DNA from: Komagataella phaffii GS115
Lineage: Eukaryota > Ascomycota > Pichiomycetes > Pichiales > Pichiaceae
Direction: 5' to 3'
Length of the DNA: 64,000 nt
NCBI RefSeq assembly: GCF_000027005.1
Contig: NC_012964.1
Location: forward strand, 1,488,001-1,552,000
How positions within the stretch are numbered: the stretch's first letter is position 1; every line of letters begins with the position of its first letter. Of the stretch, positions 9,674-19,515 are shown in pieces. Position numbers and translations under genes: made by a program. The notes beneath the pieces were generated by a model, which searched no databases, had not been told where the DNA came from, and saw nothing but the letters and a program-made list of their open reading frames with translations.

Positions 9674-10903
9674 TCAAGAGCTATGTAAACTTAGAAGTTG
9701 CTTGACACATTCTTCGTCTTCGTCTCTGCTAATTTTGATACTTGGTGCTGAGTTCGACTTGTTGAGTTCGCTTCTAGATTTGTCTTGAAGGACTAATTGT
9801 TTGGACGGTGTCTTGGCGTTATCCAAACCTCGTTTAAAATCGAAGTTTTGTTGACTAACTTTCATGATCGGTTTGTTCAGAAATTCAGCGTCCATTCTTT
9901 CACTCACATGCACTAGGTTTCGGTTGGCAGATCCAGAACCAGAACTGAACGGTGATGAGGATTTTCTTGGACGTGGTCCAGTTGCTTGCAGTCTGAAAGT
10001 CATAGTTGATCCGAAATCATTAGTGATTGATGACCTAGAGATTAGTTGCTTGATTGGGGTGGAAACAACTGCAGATGTGTTTAGCCAAGTACCTTGAGGA
10101 GGAAAATGAGAGGGACTCTGGCTTTGATCAGAATTTGGGATAGAGTTGTGAACTTGACCATTATCTGAATCTGTGAAGTAAGAATTCGAACGTAAAGGGG
10201 AGGTTGTAAAATGCAACTGCTGGGAAATCGGTTGAGGTATAACAGGATCTAGAAGTATTTCTTGTTTTGCTTGATTATGCTTGCGCATCGATTGCCTTCT
10301 ATTTTGAAACCAAACTTGAACAGCTTTATCAGTCATGTTGACTCGCCTGGAAATCTCCTTTCTTCGAGCTCTGTTTGGAGTACTCCCTTTTGAAAACTCT
10401 TCCTTAAGAATGAATAGTTCAGCGGGCGACGTTCTTCTTCTCTTCCTTCGGGCAAGTTGTGCATTATCTATGGTAGGTTCTTGTAGAGGAAATGTCTCCG
10501 GAGAATGGGAAATGAATGCAAATAATTTTGTATTCTGTGGAGTCTTCTTTGCGGAAGAATCTAGACTCGTAACAGAAAGCGTTTTCGGTACAGATATAGA
10601 TTCAGGTGTATGCTGGAAAGAAGGATTGGTCACTCTGGAAAAAACCGGAGTGCCAAATGTTGGGTCAGGTTTGCCTTGCATCGCCACAACGTTACTATCC
10701 AACGGACCGAAAGGCGGAAGTGTGTGAACATCTTTTCGTGAAATGCTAGCAGGACTTAACTGATGAGACATTAACGGAGAACCAGGCCGGCTTGTACTTC
10801 GAGTTCTCTCATGGCCCAACTGGTTACGAAGAGGTGATTCATTCAATATTGCAGATAGTGGTGGCAGTTCAAACTTGTTAACAGTAGGTAACAGCGATAC
10901 CAT
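9674..10903 (-). CDS. YOX1: Homeodomain transcription factor, Yox1/Yhp1 type
   Basis: The 409-residue protein carries one homeodomain at about residues 150-215: RRKRRRTSPAELFILKEEF, then KEISRRVNMTDKAVQVWFQNRRQSMRK. The recognition helix WFQNRR is intact. The N-terminal motif FELPPLSAILN resembles the short conserved segment near the N-terminus of Yox1/Yhp1. Those repressors act with Mcm1 at early cell-cycle boxes, limiting M/G1 transcription. The rest is Ser/Pro-rich and disordered, with several SP sites. ATG at 10903 is used; the frame extends 12 codons further only to a TTG, then a stop. Assignment to YOX1 rather than YHP1 is arbitrary, since a pre-duplication yeast would have one. Confidence 0.8.
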   Translation of the reverse strand: MVSLLPTVNKFELPPLSAILNESPLRNQLGHERTRSTSRPGSPLMSHQLSPASISRKDVHTLPPFGPLDSNVVAMQGKPDPTFGTPVFSRVTNPSFQHTPESISVPKTLSVTSLDSSAKKTPQNTKLFAFISHSPETFPLQEPTIDNAQLARRKRRRTSPAELFILKEEFSKGSTPNRARRKEISRRVNMTDKAVQVWFQNRRQSMRKHNQAKQEILLDPVIPQPISQQLHFTTSPLRSNSYFTDSDNGQVHNSIPNSDQSQSPSHFPPQGTWLNTSAVVSTPIKQLISRSSITNDFGSTMTFRLQATGPRPRKSSSPFSSGSGSANRNLVHVSERMDAEFLNKPIMKVSQQNFDFKRGLDNAKTPSKQLVLQDKSRSELNKSNSAPSIKISRDEDEECVKQLLSLHSS

Positions 10904-12045
10904 TTGCTCTATAGATTGGGTAAATTCAAATTTGTACAAATGAGTAACGCTACGAGCGTTCTTTTATTTATGATGCAAAGTATTAACCAAAGGTCAATAT
11001 TAATAATTTGAAGTAGGTGTTTCCGTTTTAGGTATCAAAAGCTGATTTTTATTTGCTATTGTTGATTTACGTTGGAAAACTGACCGCGTTTTGTGTTTAC
11101 TTTTTAGGCTAACGGGAAGTGAGCCCCTTTCCCAGGTTGCAGAACCTGTGAACGAGCGAGCGACTACATTCCTTGAAATACTTTCTGTCAAGCATTTAAT
11201 ATAATGTTTCAGGGGAGCTCAGTTATCCCTACGACAATACTTCAGTATCGTCACCGTTAACTCTATACTTTAAAAATTAACTACTTCTTTTTTTTTGTAT
11301 TTTTGTTAATGAGGGTGGAGACGTGTTTCAATTGCTGATAGTAAATACAGTGTTGAAAGTCATGCATGAGATTGATATTCAGTGACTAAATCTTTTCGTT
11401 AAAGAATTAATCTTAACAACAGCAAATTTCAGATTGTCCTAGGAAATCTATGGATTCGAAATTGTGCACTATTCATAACATTTGTGTACCAATGGTTTCT
11501 ATGAACACGAACCTGACTGAAGCACAGACTATGATAGAAATTCTGTCTCAAAGTAATACTGTGAAGTTATACTTATCAGATTCAAACTATAAATTCCATC
11601 ATTCATAAGTTTCCAGTTCTTTTACATTCATATAAGGCCAAGAAAAAAAGGTTGGCAGCACTTTGAGTATTCGAAGGCAGAGACTTGCACTTTTTATCGC
11701 AATCTTCCGAAAAACAAAAACACATTTCACCTTGCTTATAGAAGCTTATAGTTTTACTTGAATTCAAACATTTTAGTCATTGGTTACTATACCATTCCCA
11801 TGAAGTACAAGATCTAGATCTGGACAGAACACAATATACATTTGATGTACAGAGGTGCTAGATTTGCTCATTTATCTCATCCCCTCTCTTCGCACCCCTT
11901 CGCTCCTCTTTTCTCCCCTCTTGCTGCTGAATCATGATCACCTTCATCAGTTACCCTCCTTATTATTTGTATAAATTAATTGAAGATGGCAAGTACTTTG
12001 ATTGCTTGAAACAACAAACACGCGTACAAAGAAAACTTCAAGAAA
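10904..12045. other. Divergent promoter region, homeodomain gene / acyl-CoA synthetase
   Basis: This 1.14-kb gap lies between two divergent start codons. It contains a 12-bp perfect palindrome, AGATCTAGATCT, at 11810-11821 and a strongly pyrimidine-rich stretch (about 11880-11930) 115-165 bp before the acyl-CoA synthetase ATG, as often seen upstream of well-expressed yeast genes. No RNA gene was recognised. Confidence 0.45.
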
Positions 12046-14151
12046 ATGGTGTTTCAAGTAAATGTTCCTGTGGGCGAAGCTAGAAAGGGTGAAACAGCTC
12101 CCAGAAGATACTACAAGGTTAAAGATGCAGCGGTGCTCAAACCGAGTGACTGTAACCCGAAAACTGAAACTGTTTACGATTACTTGGTTGAAATGTTTGA
12201 ACGACATGAAGACAACAAGGCTATGGCTTGGAGGGATCTCGTTGATATTCATACTGAGAAGAAGAAGGTCAACAAAATGATTGATGGTGAGCTAAAAAAT
12301 ATTGAAAAAGAATGGCAATATTACGAATTAAGTGATTACAAATTTATCACTTACAAAGAGCTGAAATCGATAATTTTTGAATATGGCCGGGGCCTTGTGG
12401 AATTAGGTATCAAGCCGAATCAGGAGGAACGGCTGCATATATATGCTTCAACATCACACAAGTGGTTCCAAACATATTTGGCAACTCAAACTCAAAACAT
12501 TCCAATAGTAACTGCGTATGACACCCTCGGTGAAAGTGGTTTAACTCATTCTTTAGTGCAGACAGGTTCTGTGGCGATTTTCACCAACAATGACCTTCTT
12601 CACACTCTCATCAACCCGTTGAAGAAAGCGGTTTCGGTGCGTTTTATTATCCACACTGAAAAACTTGATTCCAGTGACAAGAGATATGGTGGAAAACTTT
12701 ACCAGGATGCTCAAGTCGCAATTGATGAGATCAAGAGAACTCATCCCGATATCAAGTTCATCTCATATGATGAAATAGTTGCCTTAGGCCGAGGCTCCAA
12801 GTTGAATGCTATTCCTCCCAAAGCTGATGACCTTTCGTGTATTATGTACACATCAGGATCTACAGGCACTCCCAAAGGTGTGGTTTTAAGTCATAGAAAC
12901 GTACTTGCCGGTATTGGTGGTGCCTCCACTTTAGTTCCTAGAAGCCTAATTAATGGGAAAGACCGAATCATTGCATTTCTTCCATTGGCCCATATTTTTG
13001 AGTTAGTATTTGAATTGATCTCCTTGTGGTGGGGTGGATGTTTAGGGTATGCTAACGTGAAGACTTTGACTGATGCTTCCATCCGAAATTGCCAATCCGA
13101 CCTGAAGGCCTTCAAACCAACGATCATGGTTGGTGTTGCTGCTGTTTGGGAGTCGGTTAGAAAAGGTATTCTTGATCAGCTGAACAAATCCCCTTTTCTA
13201 TTACAAAAAGTATTTTGGGGAGCCTACAAAAGCAAACAAGCAATGAAGTACTGCCATATTCCTGGCACTTCAATTATTGATGCGGTAATTTTTCGCAAGG
13301 TAAAGGCTGCTACTGGTGGTGAAATTCGCCTTCTGCTTAACGGTGGATCACCCATTTCTGCGGATACCCAACGATTTATCACAAACCTTCTTGCTCCCAT
13401 GCTCTTAGGTTACGGTTTAACAGAGACAGTTGCTAATACATGTATCACGGATATCGACAACTTTGAGTTTGATGTTGCCGGTGCATTGACTGGCGCTGTT
13501 ACCGTCAAATTAATAGACGTTCCAGAAGCTGGTTATTTTGCAAAGAATAACCAAGGAGAAGTGTTGATTCAGGGAGCATGTGTTACAAAAGAGTACTATA
13601 AGAATGAGCAAGAAACTGCAAGTGTTTTTGATTACGAAAAAGGTTGGTTCAGTACTGGTGATATTGGAGAATGGACGTCGTCGGGGCAGCTAAAAGTAAT
13701 AGACCGTAAGAAAAATCTGATTAAAACACTGAATGGTGAGTATATCGCTTTGGAAAAGATAGAGTCCGTATATCGATCTAACAGCTATATTCATAATGTT
13801 TGCTGCTATGCTGATCAGAATAAATCCAAACCAGTAGCAATCGCTGTTCCAAACGAGACCACGTTGCGCAAGCTTGCTGTTCAACTGAAGCTAGCAAGCG
13901 CTGTTGATGAGGTCGACTTAGCAAAGGTAGTCCACGATTCTAAATTGATCTCCAAAGTACACCAATCTCTTCTGGAGACGGCTAAGCAGCAAGGTCTAAC
14001 TGGAATAGAATTGATTCAGGGTGTCGTTATTTTGGATGAAGAATGGACTCCTCAGAATGGGTTTGTAACCTCAGCTCAAAAATTGCAACGCAAGAAAATT
14101 TTGGAGAGTGTCAAGGATCGTGTCGATGAAGTATATAGGCAAAACAGTTGA
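12046..14151 (+). CDS. FAA1: Long-chain fatty acyl-CoA synthetase
   Basis: The 701-residue enzyme activates long-chain fatty acids to acyl-CoA with ATP. Seen: the AMP-binding P-loop YTSGSTGTPKG near residue 268, the GYGLTE motif near 452, the STGDIGEW and DRKKNLIKTLNGEYIALE segments at about 530-570 (the FACS and lid motifs), and the Faa1/Faa4-type N-terminus (YYKVKDA ... TVYDYLVEMFERH). Length matches S. cerevisiae Faa1 (700) and Faa4 (694). No peroxisomal SKL-type end is present (it ends QNS), arguing against Faa2. It therefore probably acts at the ER, plasma membrane or lipid droplets in fatty-acid import and activation. Which of FAA1/FAA4 it corresponds to cannot be told from sequence alone. 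Confidence 0.95.
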   Translation: MVFQVNVPVGEARKGETAPRRYYKVKDAAVLKPSDCNPKTETVYDYLVEMFERHEDNKAMAWRDLVDIHTEKKKVNKMIDGELKNIEKEWQYYELSDYKFITYKELKSIIFEYGRGLVELGIKPNQEERLHIYASTSHKWFQTYLATQTQNIPIVTAYDTLGESGLTHSLVQTGSVAIFTNNDLLHTLINPLKKAVSVRFIIHTEKLDSSDKRYGGKLYQDAQVAIDEIKRTHPDIKFISYDEIVALGRGSKLNAIPPKADDLSCIMYTSGSTGTPKGVVLSHRNVLAGIGGASTLVPRSLINGKDRIIAFLPLAHIFELVFELISLWWGGCLGYANVKTLTDASIRNCQSDLKAFKPTIMVGVAAVWESVRKGILDQLNKSPFLLQKVFWGAYKSKQAMKYCHIPGTSIIDAVIFRKVKAATGGEIRLLLNGGSPISADTQRFITNLLAPMLLGYGLTETVANTCITDIDNFEFDVAGALTGAVTVKLIDVPEAGYFAKNNQGEVLIQGACVTKEYYKNEQETASVFDYEKGWFSTGDIGEWTSSGQLKVIDRKKNLIKTLNGEYIALEKIESVYRSNSYIHNVCCYADQNKSKPVAIAVPNETTLRKLAVQLKLASAVDEVDLAKVVHDSKLISKVHQSLLETAKQQGLTGIELIQGVVILDEEWTPQNGFVTSAQKLQRKKILESVKDRVDEVYRQNS

Positions 14152-14325
14152 GCGAGCAGCCGATTGAAGTTTTCTACGGACAGAATCTTCTAGTTTTATA
14201 GATTACTATTGACACGATTTCACCGTTTTTTTTTCTACTTGCTTGCTTGGTTCCTTGCTGACTATGACTACCTTGGTTACTTTCTACCTTGCTTTTCATT
14301 CATAGCTTCCAACGTACTACGTAGT

Positions 14326-15489
14326 TCAATTGTACTTTTTCATTTGTGAGATAACAAGACCATTGAAAACCAAGTGATTATCGAGATAAAGATGATGACC
14401 ACTGTTCGGTACCACATGATACTCACTTGAATCGTTACTGACTTTATTCATCAGTTCGTGACATCTACGCCCACCATGAACATCCATCCAGTCATCTTCA
14501 CCATAAATCCAACATACTTCACACTTCAACTTTTGAATTGCATCTCTTAAAGGGTATCTGGGAATGCCTCCTGCCGCAAGCAGATAGTTGAGAACATACT
14601 CTCCGGACCCAGGGGCATTGAAAATGCCGTAAGCGTACCTGTGCAAAGCCTCCTGTTCAGACGGGGTCAGACGGGCAAACCGACGGGAAGTCCAGCCACT
14701 TACCAGCATGCTTCCTAGTATACTAGCGTATCTGACAATGAAAAAGGGAGAAACATTTTTGTTCCAGAGATAATTGAACCAAGTGGGAACTGGAATATCT
14801 GATTCGGGTGCTGATATACCAGCAGGCGAACACATGACCAAACGATCAAAAAACTCCGGATGGTGCATGTTGAATAACGCGCAAAGGTACGCTCCCATCG
14901 AATGAGCTACGACAAGAGTATCATCTCTCGGGGATGATACTCTCTTTTCGAACCATTGGCGGAGAGTGTCTGTAAACCACTCTGTCACCACAGATGACGT
15001 TAAAGATTCTGAACATGGAAATTGAGGGCGAGATGAACATCCGTACCCATACAAGTCAATGGCGTGAATCATCCAACCATTTGAACAGCCATACTCAGAT
15101 ATTCTGTCAAGATTCTTGAGAAAGAAACCCAAACCGGCACCATAACCATGCACGAGCACCAAATGCTTTAGGTTCGGGTCATCGTGGCTTTTCCCCTTTG
15201 GGTAGATGCATAACTCATTGATAAAACCCGTTTCAGAAGGTATTCTGTAGACAGGAACTTTCAAAATCTGAACTTTGCGAGTGTCATCTCCGTCAGGGAA
15301 AAATGAAAGTAGTGAGAGAAGCTCATGTTGAAATTTGTCTAGCTGTAAACGGTCTTTATAATCGGATAACGAATCGATAAAAGAACGAGGAAATGAGTTT
15401 GAAAATATTTTTGTCAAGGGCACACCAGCCGGCGCTGTACTGCGCCGATAGGACGATCTGTACAATCTCGGTAGTGTGCCACAACGCAT
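14326..15489 (-). CDS. CLD1: Mitochondrial alpha/beta hydrolase, Cld1/Ict1 family
   Basis: This 387-residue alpha/beta hydrolase belongs to the ABHD4/ABHD5 group. It has the oxyanion region VHGYGAG (about 110-117), the nucleophile elbow VAHSMGA (about 183-190) and a C-terminal HHLYLD matching the H-x4-D acyltransferase-like motif, with the catalytic His inside it. The first ~30 residues are rich in Arg and Ser with no acidic residues, a likely mitochondrial presequence. That favours Cld1, the cardiolipin-specific deacylase that starts cardiolipin remodelling, over cytosolic Ict1 (lysophosphatidic acid acyltransferase). Start is ATG 15487-15489. It is convergent with the acyl-CoA synthetase gene, and the two could share lipid-remodelling roles without being co-regulated. 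Confidence 0.8.
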   Translation of the reverse strand: MRCGTLPRLYRSSYRRSTAPAGVPLTKIFSNSFPRSFIDSLSDYKDRLQLDKFQHELLSLLSFFPDGDDTRKVQILKVPVYRIPSETGFINELCIYPKGKSHDDPNLKHLVLVHGYGAGLGFFLKNLDRISEYGCSNGWMIHAIDLYGYGCSSRPQFPCSESLTSSVVTEWFTDTLRQWFEKRVSSPRDDTLVVAHSMGAYLCALFNMHHPEFFDRLVMCSPAGISAPESDIPVPTWFNYLWNKNVSPFFIVRYASILGSMLVSGWTSRRFARLTPSEQEALHRYAYGIFNAPGSGEYVLNYLLAAGGIPRYPLRDAIQKLKCEVCWIYGEDDWMDVHGGRRCHELMNKVSNDSSEYHVVPNSGHHLYLDNHLVFNGLVISQMKKYN

Positions 15490-17100
15490 CCTTAACTATT
15501 TACTAGTTCAATGATAGATAGTATACTCCACTACCCAGTGAATTGTAGACAGTTCGCGATCAATAGTACAATTGTATCTGATTCGCGAACAACAATTAAA
15601 GAAGAGGTTGGATTTTTAAACAAATAAGAACTTGCTCCTCTCAATTTTCAAACGATAAACGGAAAAAAAAAGCCTCATCTACTATATTATTCTTTAGCTG
15701 CTTTACGTTCACCATTGAGAGAAGATTAAAAAAAGTTTAGAATCATCATTGAACGTAATCATTCGTTGCTTGGTCATCACTTTTTTCTACTCGATTCGAG
15801 GGCGCGAAGAGAAGACGATTATGTAAGTATAGAAGCAAGTATATTAAATTCAACTTAATCTACTTCAATTCATATTGAACTGATGCATTTCGTCACTTAT
15901 CCAATATTACTCTAATTATAGATCACTATTCAGTAACCGTTAGTCTCAATCGGAGGATACGATCTATTGTTTACTTTTTTTCCATGAATAAGTAGCGGTC
16001 AAACTTCGAGGTGGTAAATATAATAATATCACTGTGTCCAGTACTTTATTCAAAAACTAATGTATTTAGTCGTTATACATATCTGTCACTTTCCGTATTG
16101 TGGTCCTATGAATTAACCATTTAAAAATATTGCTATTAATGATTATGTTAGGTGGATTAATGTTGTCATTAGTACATATATTCGTATTTTAACTTAATTA
16201 CTCATTAATTAAGTGTAGAATGTCATTTCACTGGATTTAACTTGCTTTGTAAGTACGAAACAATGCTCGATCAATAATCAAACAGTTTAGTTCAGAGATT
16301 AGATTCAAATATAATTCTAAATTTATAGTATCAGAAATATATATTAAGGACAGTGTTAATTTTACCTCATTTAAACTGCTGCTAGCCATTAAACGATTGT
16401 GCTTTTTTAGTCCATGTTTAAGAACAAATGACCATTTGCTAAACCTACTGTAATCTTATTATAAAAATGAAGCCTACAAATCATTTCTTACAAGCAAATG
16501 ATTTTACAGCCCCTTGTGCTGAATGTATAGTACACATTGGACGAGGAGAAACGATCTAAGTGGCCACTCGTAGGTGTTAATGATACTATTCGCTCGAACT
16601 TAACGGTGCTTAGGATTCTACTTAATCCTTGCACGTGACAAGGCTTAAATTAAGCTTGTTTTCTGATGTGTGTCAAAAAAATTTTAGCTTGACATATATC
16701 GAACGATACGGCGTATTCTTAGGCAACAATTTCAACTTCTTCGCTTATTTGCAATACTGGTATCCACGGGGTAATGCCAAACTTAACAAACAGTAATGGA
16801 TTTGAAGCTAGCATGCTGTATTTCAAGGAGCGGAGAAGCAAAGATAGCCCCCCTTAGATTAAATGCATGTTTAAGCTTTCGAGGCACTTTTCTGATTAAT
16901 GCATAAGCCTGCAGGAAAGGATTCCACTTATTTAGTAAAATTATCAGTTCAATCGCCAAATAAAGGCACAACAAGAAAAAGAAACAAAACAATAAAATTT
17001 CAACCTTCTTTCAGCGTATATAAAAGAAATTTACTGCCCACTTCCTCGAAGTTTTCCTTTCCCCTAGCTGTAACCACTGCCGCCAACACTCCATCGAAGA
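15490..17100. other. Long AT-rich promoter region upstream of FET3
   Basis: This 1.6-kb gap separates two divergent start codons and is the longest gene-free stretch outside the centromere area. It is AT-rich with short inverted repeats: 16192-16200 with 16206-16214 (9-bp arms, 5-nt loop) and 16478-16486 with 16496-16504 (9-bp arms, 9-nt loop). No open frame of note and no tRNA was recognised. Iron-responsive control of FET3 is expected from family knowledge, but no specific site could be assigned. Confidence 0.45.
17017..17026 (+). promoter_or_regulatory. TATA box of FET3
   Basis: TATATAAAAG lies about 75-84 bp before the FET3 ATG, a strong consensus at a usual distance for a regulated yeast promoter. 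Confidence 0.6.
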
Positions 17101-18990
17101 ATGTTTGTATTCGAACCAGTTCTGCTTGCTGTTCTAGTGGCCAGTACCTGTGTCACTGCAAAAACACATACATGGAACTTCACTACAGGGTTTGTGAATG
17201 CTAATCCTGATGGAGTTTATGAGCGTGATGATGTAATAGGGTTGAATGGACAATGGCCTCTTCCAGTGCTTGAAGCTGATAAAGGAGATCGCATCGAATT
17301 GTATTTGACAAACGGATTCGAGGATTACAACACCTCATTGCATTTCCACGGGCTGTTTCAGAACGGAACTAACTCCATGGATGGCCCTGAACTAATTACA
17401 CAGTGTCCTATCCCTCCTGGAGAAACCATGTTGTATAACTTTACTGTTGACCAAGTAGGTGCCTATTGGTACCATTCTCATACTGCCGGTCAATACGGGG
17501 ATGGAATGCGTGCTGCTTTTATCGTCCACGACGGTTCGGATGATGATGACTTTCCGTATGAATACGATGAGGAGTTCACTTTCACAATTTCTGAGTGGTA
17601 CCATGAATCCTCAGTAGACTTGATCCCGAATTTTATGTCTCGTTTCAACCCAACTGGTGCCGAGCCAATTCCTCAGAACTTCTTATTTAATGATACTAGA
17701 AACTTCACCTGGAATGTGGAACCGAGTAAAACATATAAGGTTAACCTGATAAACGTTGGTGGATTTGTCTCTCAGTATCTCTGGATGGAAGATCATACAT
17801 TCAAAGTGGTCCAGGTTGACGGTGTTTATACACAGCCAAACGAAACAGACATGATATACATCACAGTTGCTCAACGTTACACTGTATTGATTGAAACCAA
17901 AGATGACACCTCCCGCAACTACGCTCTAATGCAACGTGTTGATGACACTATGTTGGATGTTATACCCAAAGACCTTGAACTCAACGGCACTAATTACATC
18001 GTGTATAACGAGTCAGCTGGGTTACCTGAAGAGTATAAAGTAGAGTCATTGGACATATTTTTGGACGATTTTTGGCTTGAACCCTTGGAGGCACAAGAAG
18101 CTTATCCTGATCCAGACTACCAAATTGTCGTGGATGTTGCAATGGATAACTTGGACGACGGTGTAAACTATGCCTTTTTCAACAACTTAACATACGTTGC
18201 ACCTAAAGTTCCAGTATTGGGTACTGTCTTTTCGGCAGGTGAAGATGCCATAAATCCTCTCGTGTATGGATCCAATACAAACTCATTTGTCCTAGAAAAG
18301 GATGAAGTTATCGAAATTGTTTTGAACAACCTAGATACTGGTAAACATCCCTTCCATTTACATGGTCATGTGTTCCAGACAGTCGTAAGAGGTCCTGACT
18401 ACGGTGAGGAGAGTACACCAGTCCCCTATAATGCTTCAGAAGCACATGACATCCCAGAGAATCCTATGAGACGTGATACTGTTTATGTTAATCCCCAGTC
18501 ATATTTTGTAATTCGTTTCAAAGCTGATAATCCAGGTGTATGGTTTTTCCATTGCCATATTGAATGGCACCTGGACCAAGGGTTGGCCCTAGTACTCATT
18601 GAGGATCCTTTGTCAATTCAAAGCCAGCAAAATCTTGATGACAACTGGAAGCGTATGTGTGAAGTAAACAACATGCCATACGTTGGCAATGCAGCAGCTA
18701 ATACCGAAAACTTTTTAGACCTTACAGATGAGAATGTTCAAGTCAAAAATTTGCCTGCAGGCTTTACCGCCCGAGGTATCGTTGCATTGGTGTTCTCCTG
18801 CATTGCTGGTATCCTCGGTTGTGTAGCCATTGGGTTATATGGTTTAGCTGCGACAGATGATAACCCTGTTAAGTTGAGTCAGGATCTGGGAATTGATGAG
18901 GAGTTTATTCAAGACGAGACGTCTTCGCAATTGAGTCACAATGGTTCCAAAGATACGACCGAAAAGACTGCAACTGAGTTATTGAACTGA
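17101..18990 (+). CDS. FET3: Plasma-membrane multicopper ferroxidase
   Basis: Fet3 oxidises Fe(II) to Fe(III) outside the cell with O2 as acceptor and passes it to the permease Ftr1 for high-affinity iron uptake. The 629-residue protein has an N-terminal signal peptide (about 1-20), three cupredoxin domains with all four copper-binding clusters (HFHG near 81-84, WYHSH near 122-128, HPFHLHGH near 415-422, HCHIEWHLDQ near 483-492), many N-glycosylation sites, and one membrane segment at about 555-580 with a cytosolic tail. The last cluster's numbering coincides with S. cerevisiae Fet3 (H483, C484, H485). This topology (type I, C-terminal anchor) separates it from secreted laccases. No FTR1 lies beside it here. 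It requires copper loading, a link to copper transporters such as CTR2. Confidence 0.95.
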   Translation: MFVFEPVLLAVLVASTCVTAKTHTWNFTTGFVNANPDGVYERDDVIGLNGQWPLPVLEADKGDRIELYLTNGFEDYNTSLHFHGLFQNGTNSMDGPELITQCPIPPGETMLYNFTVDQVGAYWYHSHTAGQYGDGMRAAFIVHDGSDDDDFPYEYDEEFTFTISEWYHESSVDLIPNFMSRFNPTGAEPIPQNFLFNDTRNFTWNVEPSKTYKVNLINVGGFVSQYLWMEDHTFKVVQVDGVYTQPNETDMIYITVAQRYTVLIETKDDTSRNYALMQRVDDTMLDVIPKDLELNGTNYIVYNESAGLPEEYKVESLDIFLDDFWLEPLEAQEAYPDPDYQIVVDVAMDNLDDGVNYAFFNNLTYVAPKVPVLGTVFSAGEDAINPLVYGSNTNSFVLEKDEVIEIVLNNLDTGKHPFHLHGHVFQTVVRGPDYGEESTPVPYNASEAHDIPENPMRRDTVYVNPQSYFVIRFKADNPGVWFFHCHIEWHLDQGLALVLIEDPLSIQSQQNLDDNWKRMCEVNNMPYVGNAAANTENFLDLTDENVQVKNLPAGFTARGIVALVFSCIAGILGCVAIGLYGLAATDDNPVKLSQDLGIDEEFIQDETSSQLSHNGSKDTTEKTATELLN

Positions 18991-19515
18991 TAGGTTAATA
19001 TCCGAATATTGGTGATACTTCAACTATTCAAACCGAATCGTGTGTGTGTGTTCTTATCGAATTAGTGTGTTTGTTGAGGTAATACTTTTGTATTGGATAT
19101 TGGAGCCATAGTCATAATTCCTAAGATCTACGATGGATCTTCATTTGGAGGAGTGGTTAGATTATTGTTACTTCTATTTGTTTTTGTTTCTGATAGCTTT
19201 TAAGAAAAAGCATGTCTTGGATGTGTGTGTGTGGTTACTATTGGTGCATCCGTTGAAATTTATGAGGACTTCTTAACTGAATGTTCTTGTTAGATATTGT
19301 GTGTATATTTTAATGTGATCAATTGTGATTTATCACTCGTCAGAAGATTGGTATCATCAACATGGACATGGTTTTGGCTAACGAAATGACAAGTTAACTA
19401 AATGATGAACTAATACCCTCTAGTGGTGTATGGGTGTTCATGGGCACTAATTGAAGCTACATATCTTTTTACATAATTCCATTGGCTCTATCACCACATC
19501 ATTAATCATTATTTC
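18991..19515. other. Intergenic region, FET3 3' end / APM3 promoter
   Basis: The first 300 bp after FET3 are unusually GT-rich, with runs such as (GT)4-5 near 19040-19049 and 19223-19233, compatible with GU-rich 3'-end signals. The remainder should hold the APM3 promoter. No gene was recognised. Confidence 0.4.

Noticed and set aside
15785..15800. CGATTCGAGGGCG resembling a tRNA B box
   Set aside because: The T-loop consensus is broken at the pyrimidine position, and no A box or acceptor stem pairing was found around it.
19223..19233. GT microsatellite as telomere-like or recombination sequence
   Set aside because: It is short and degenerate, in a GT-rich FET3 3' region; a 3'-end processing role is simpler.
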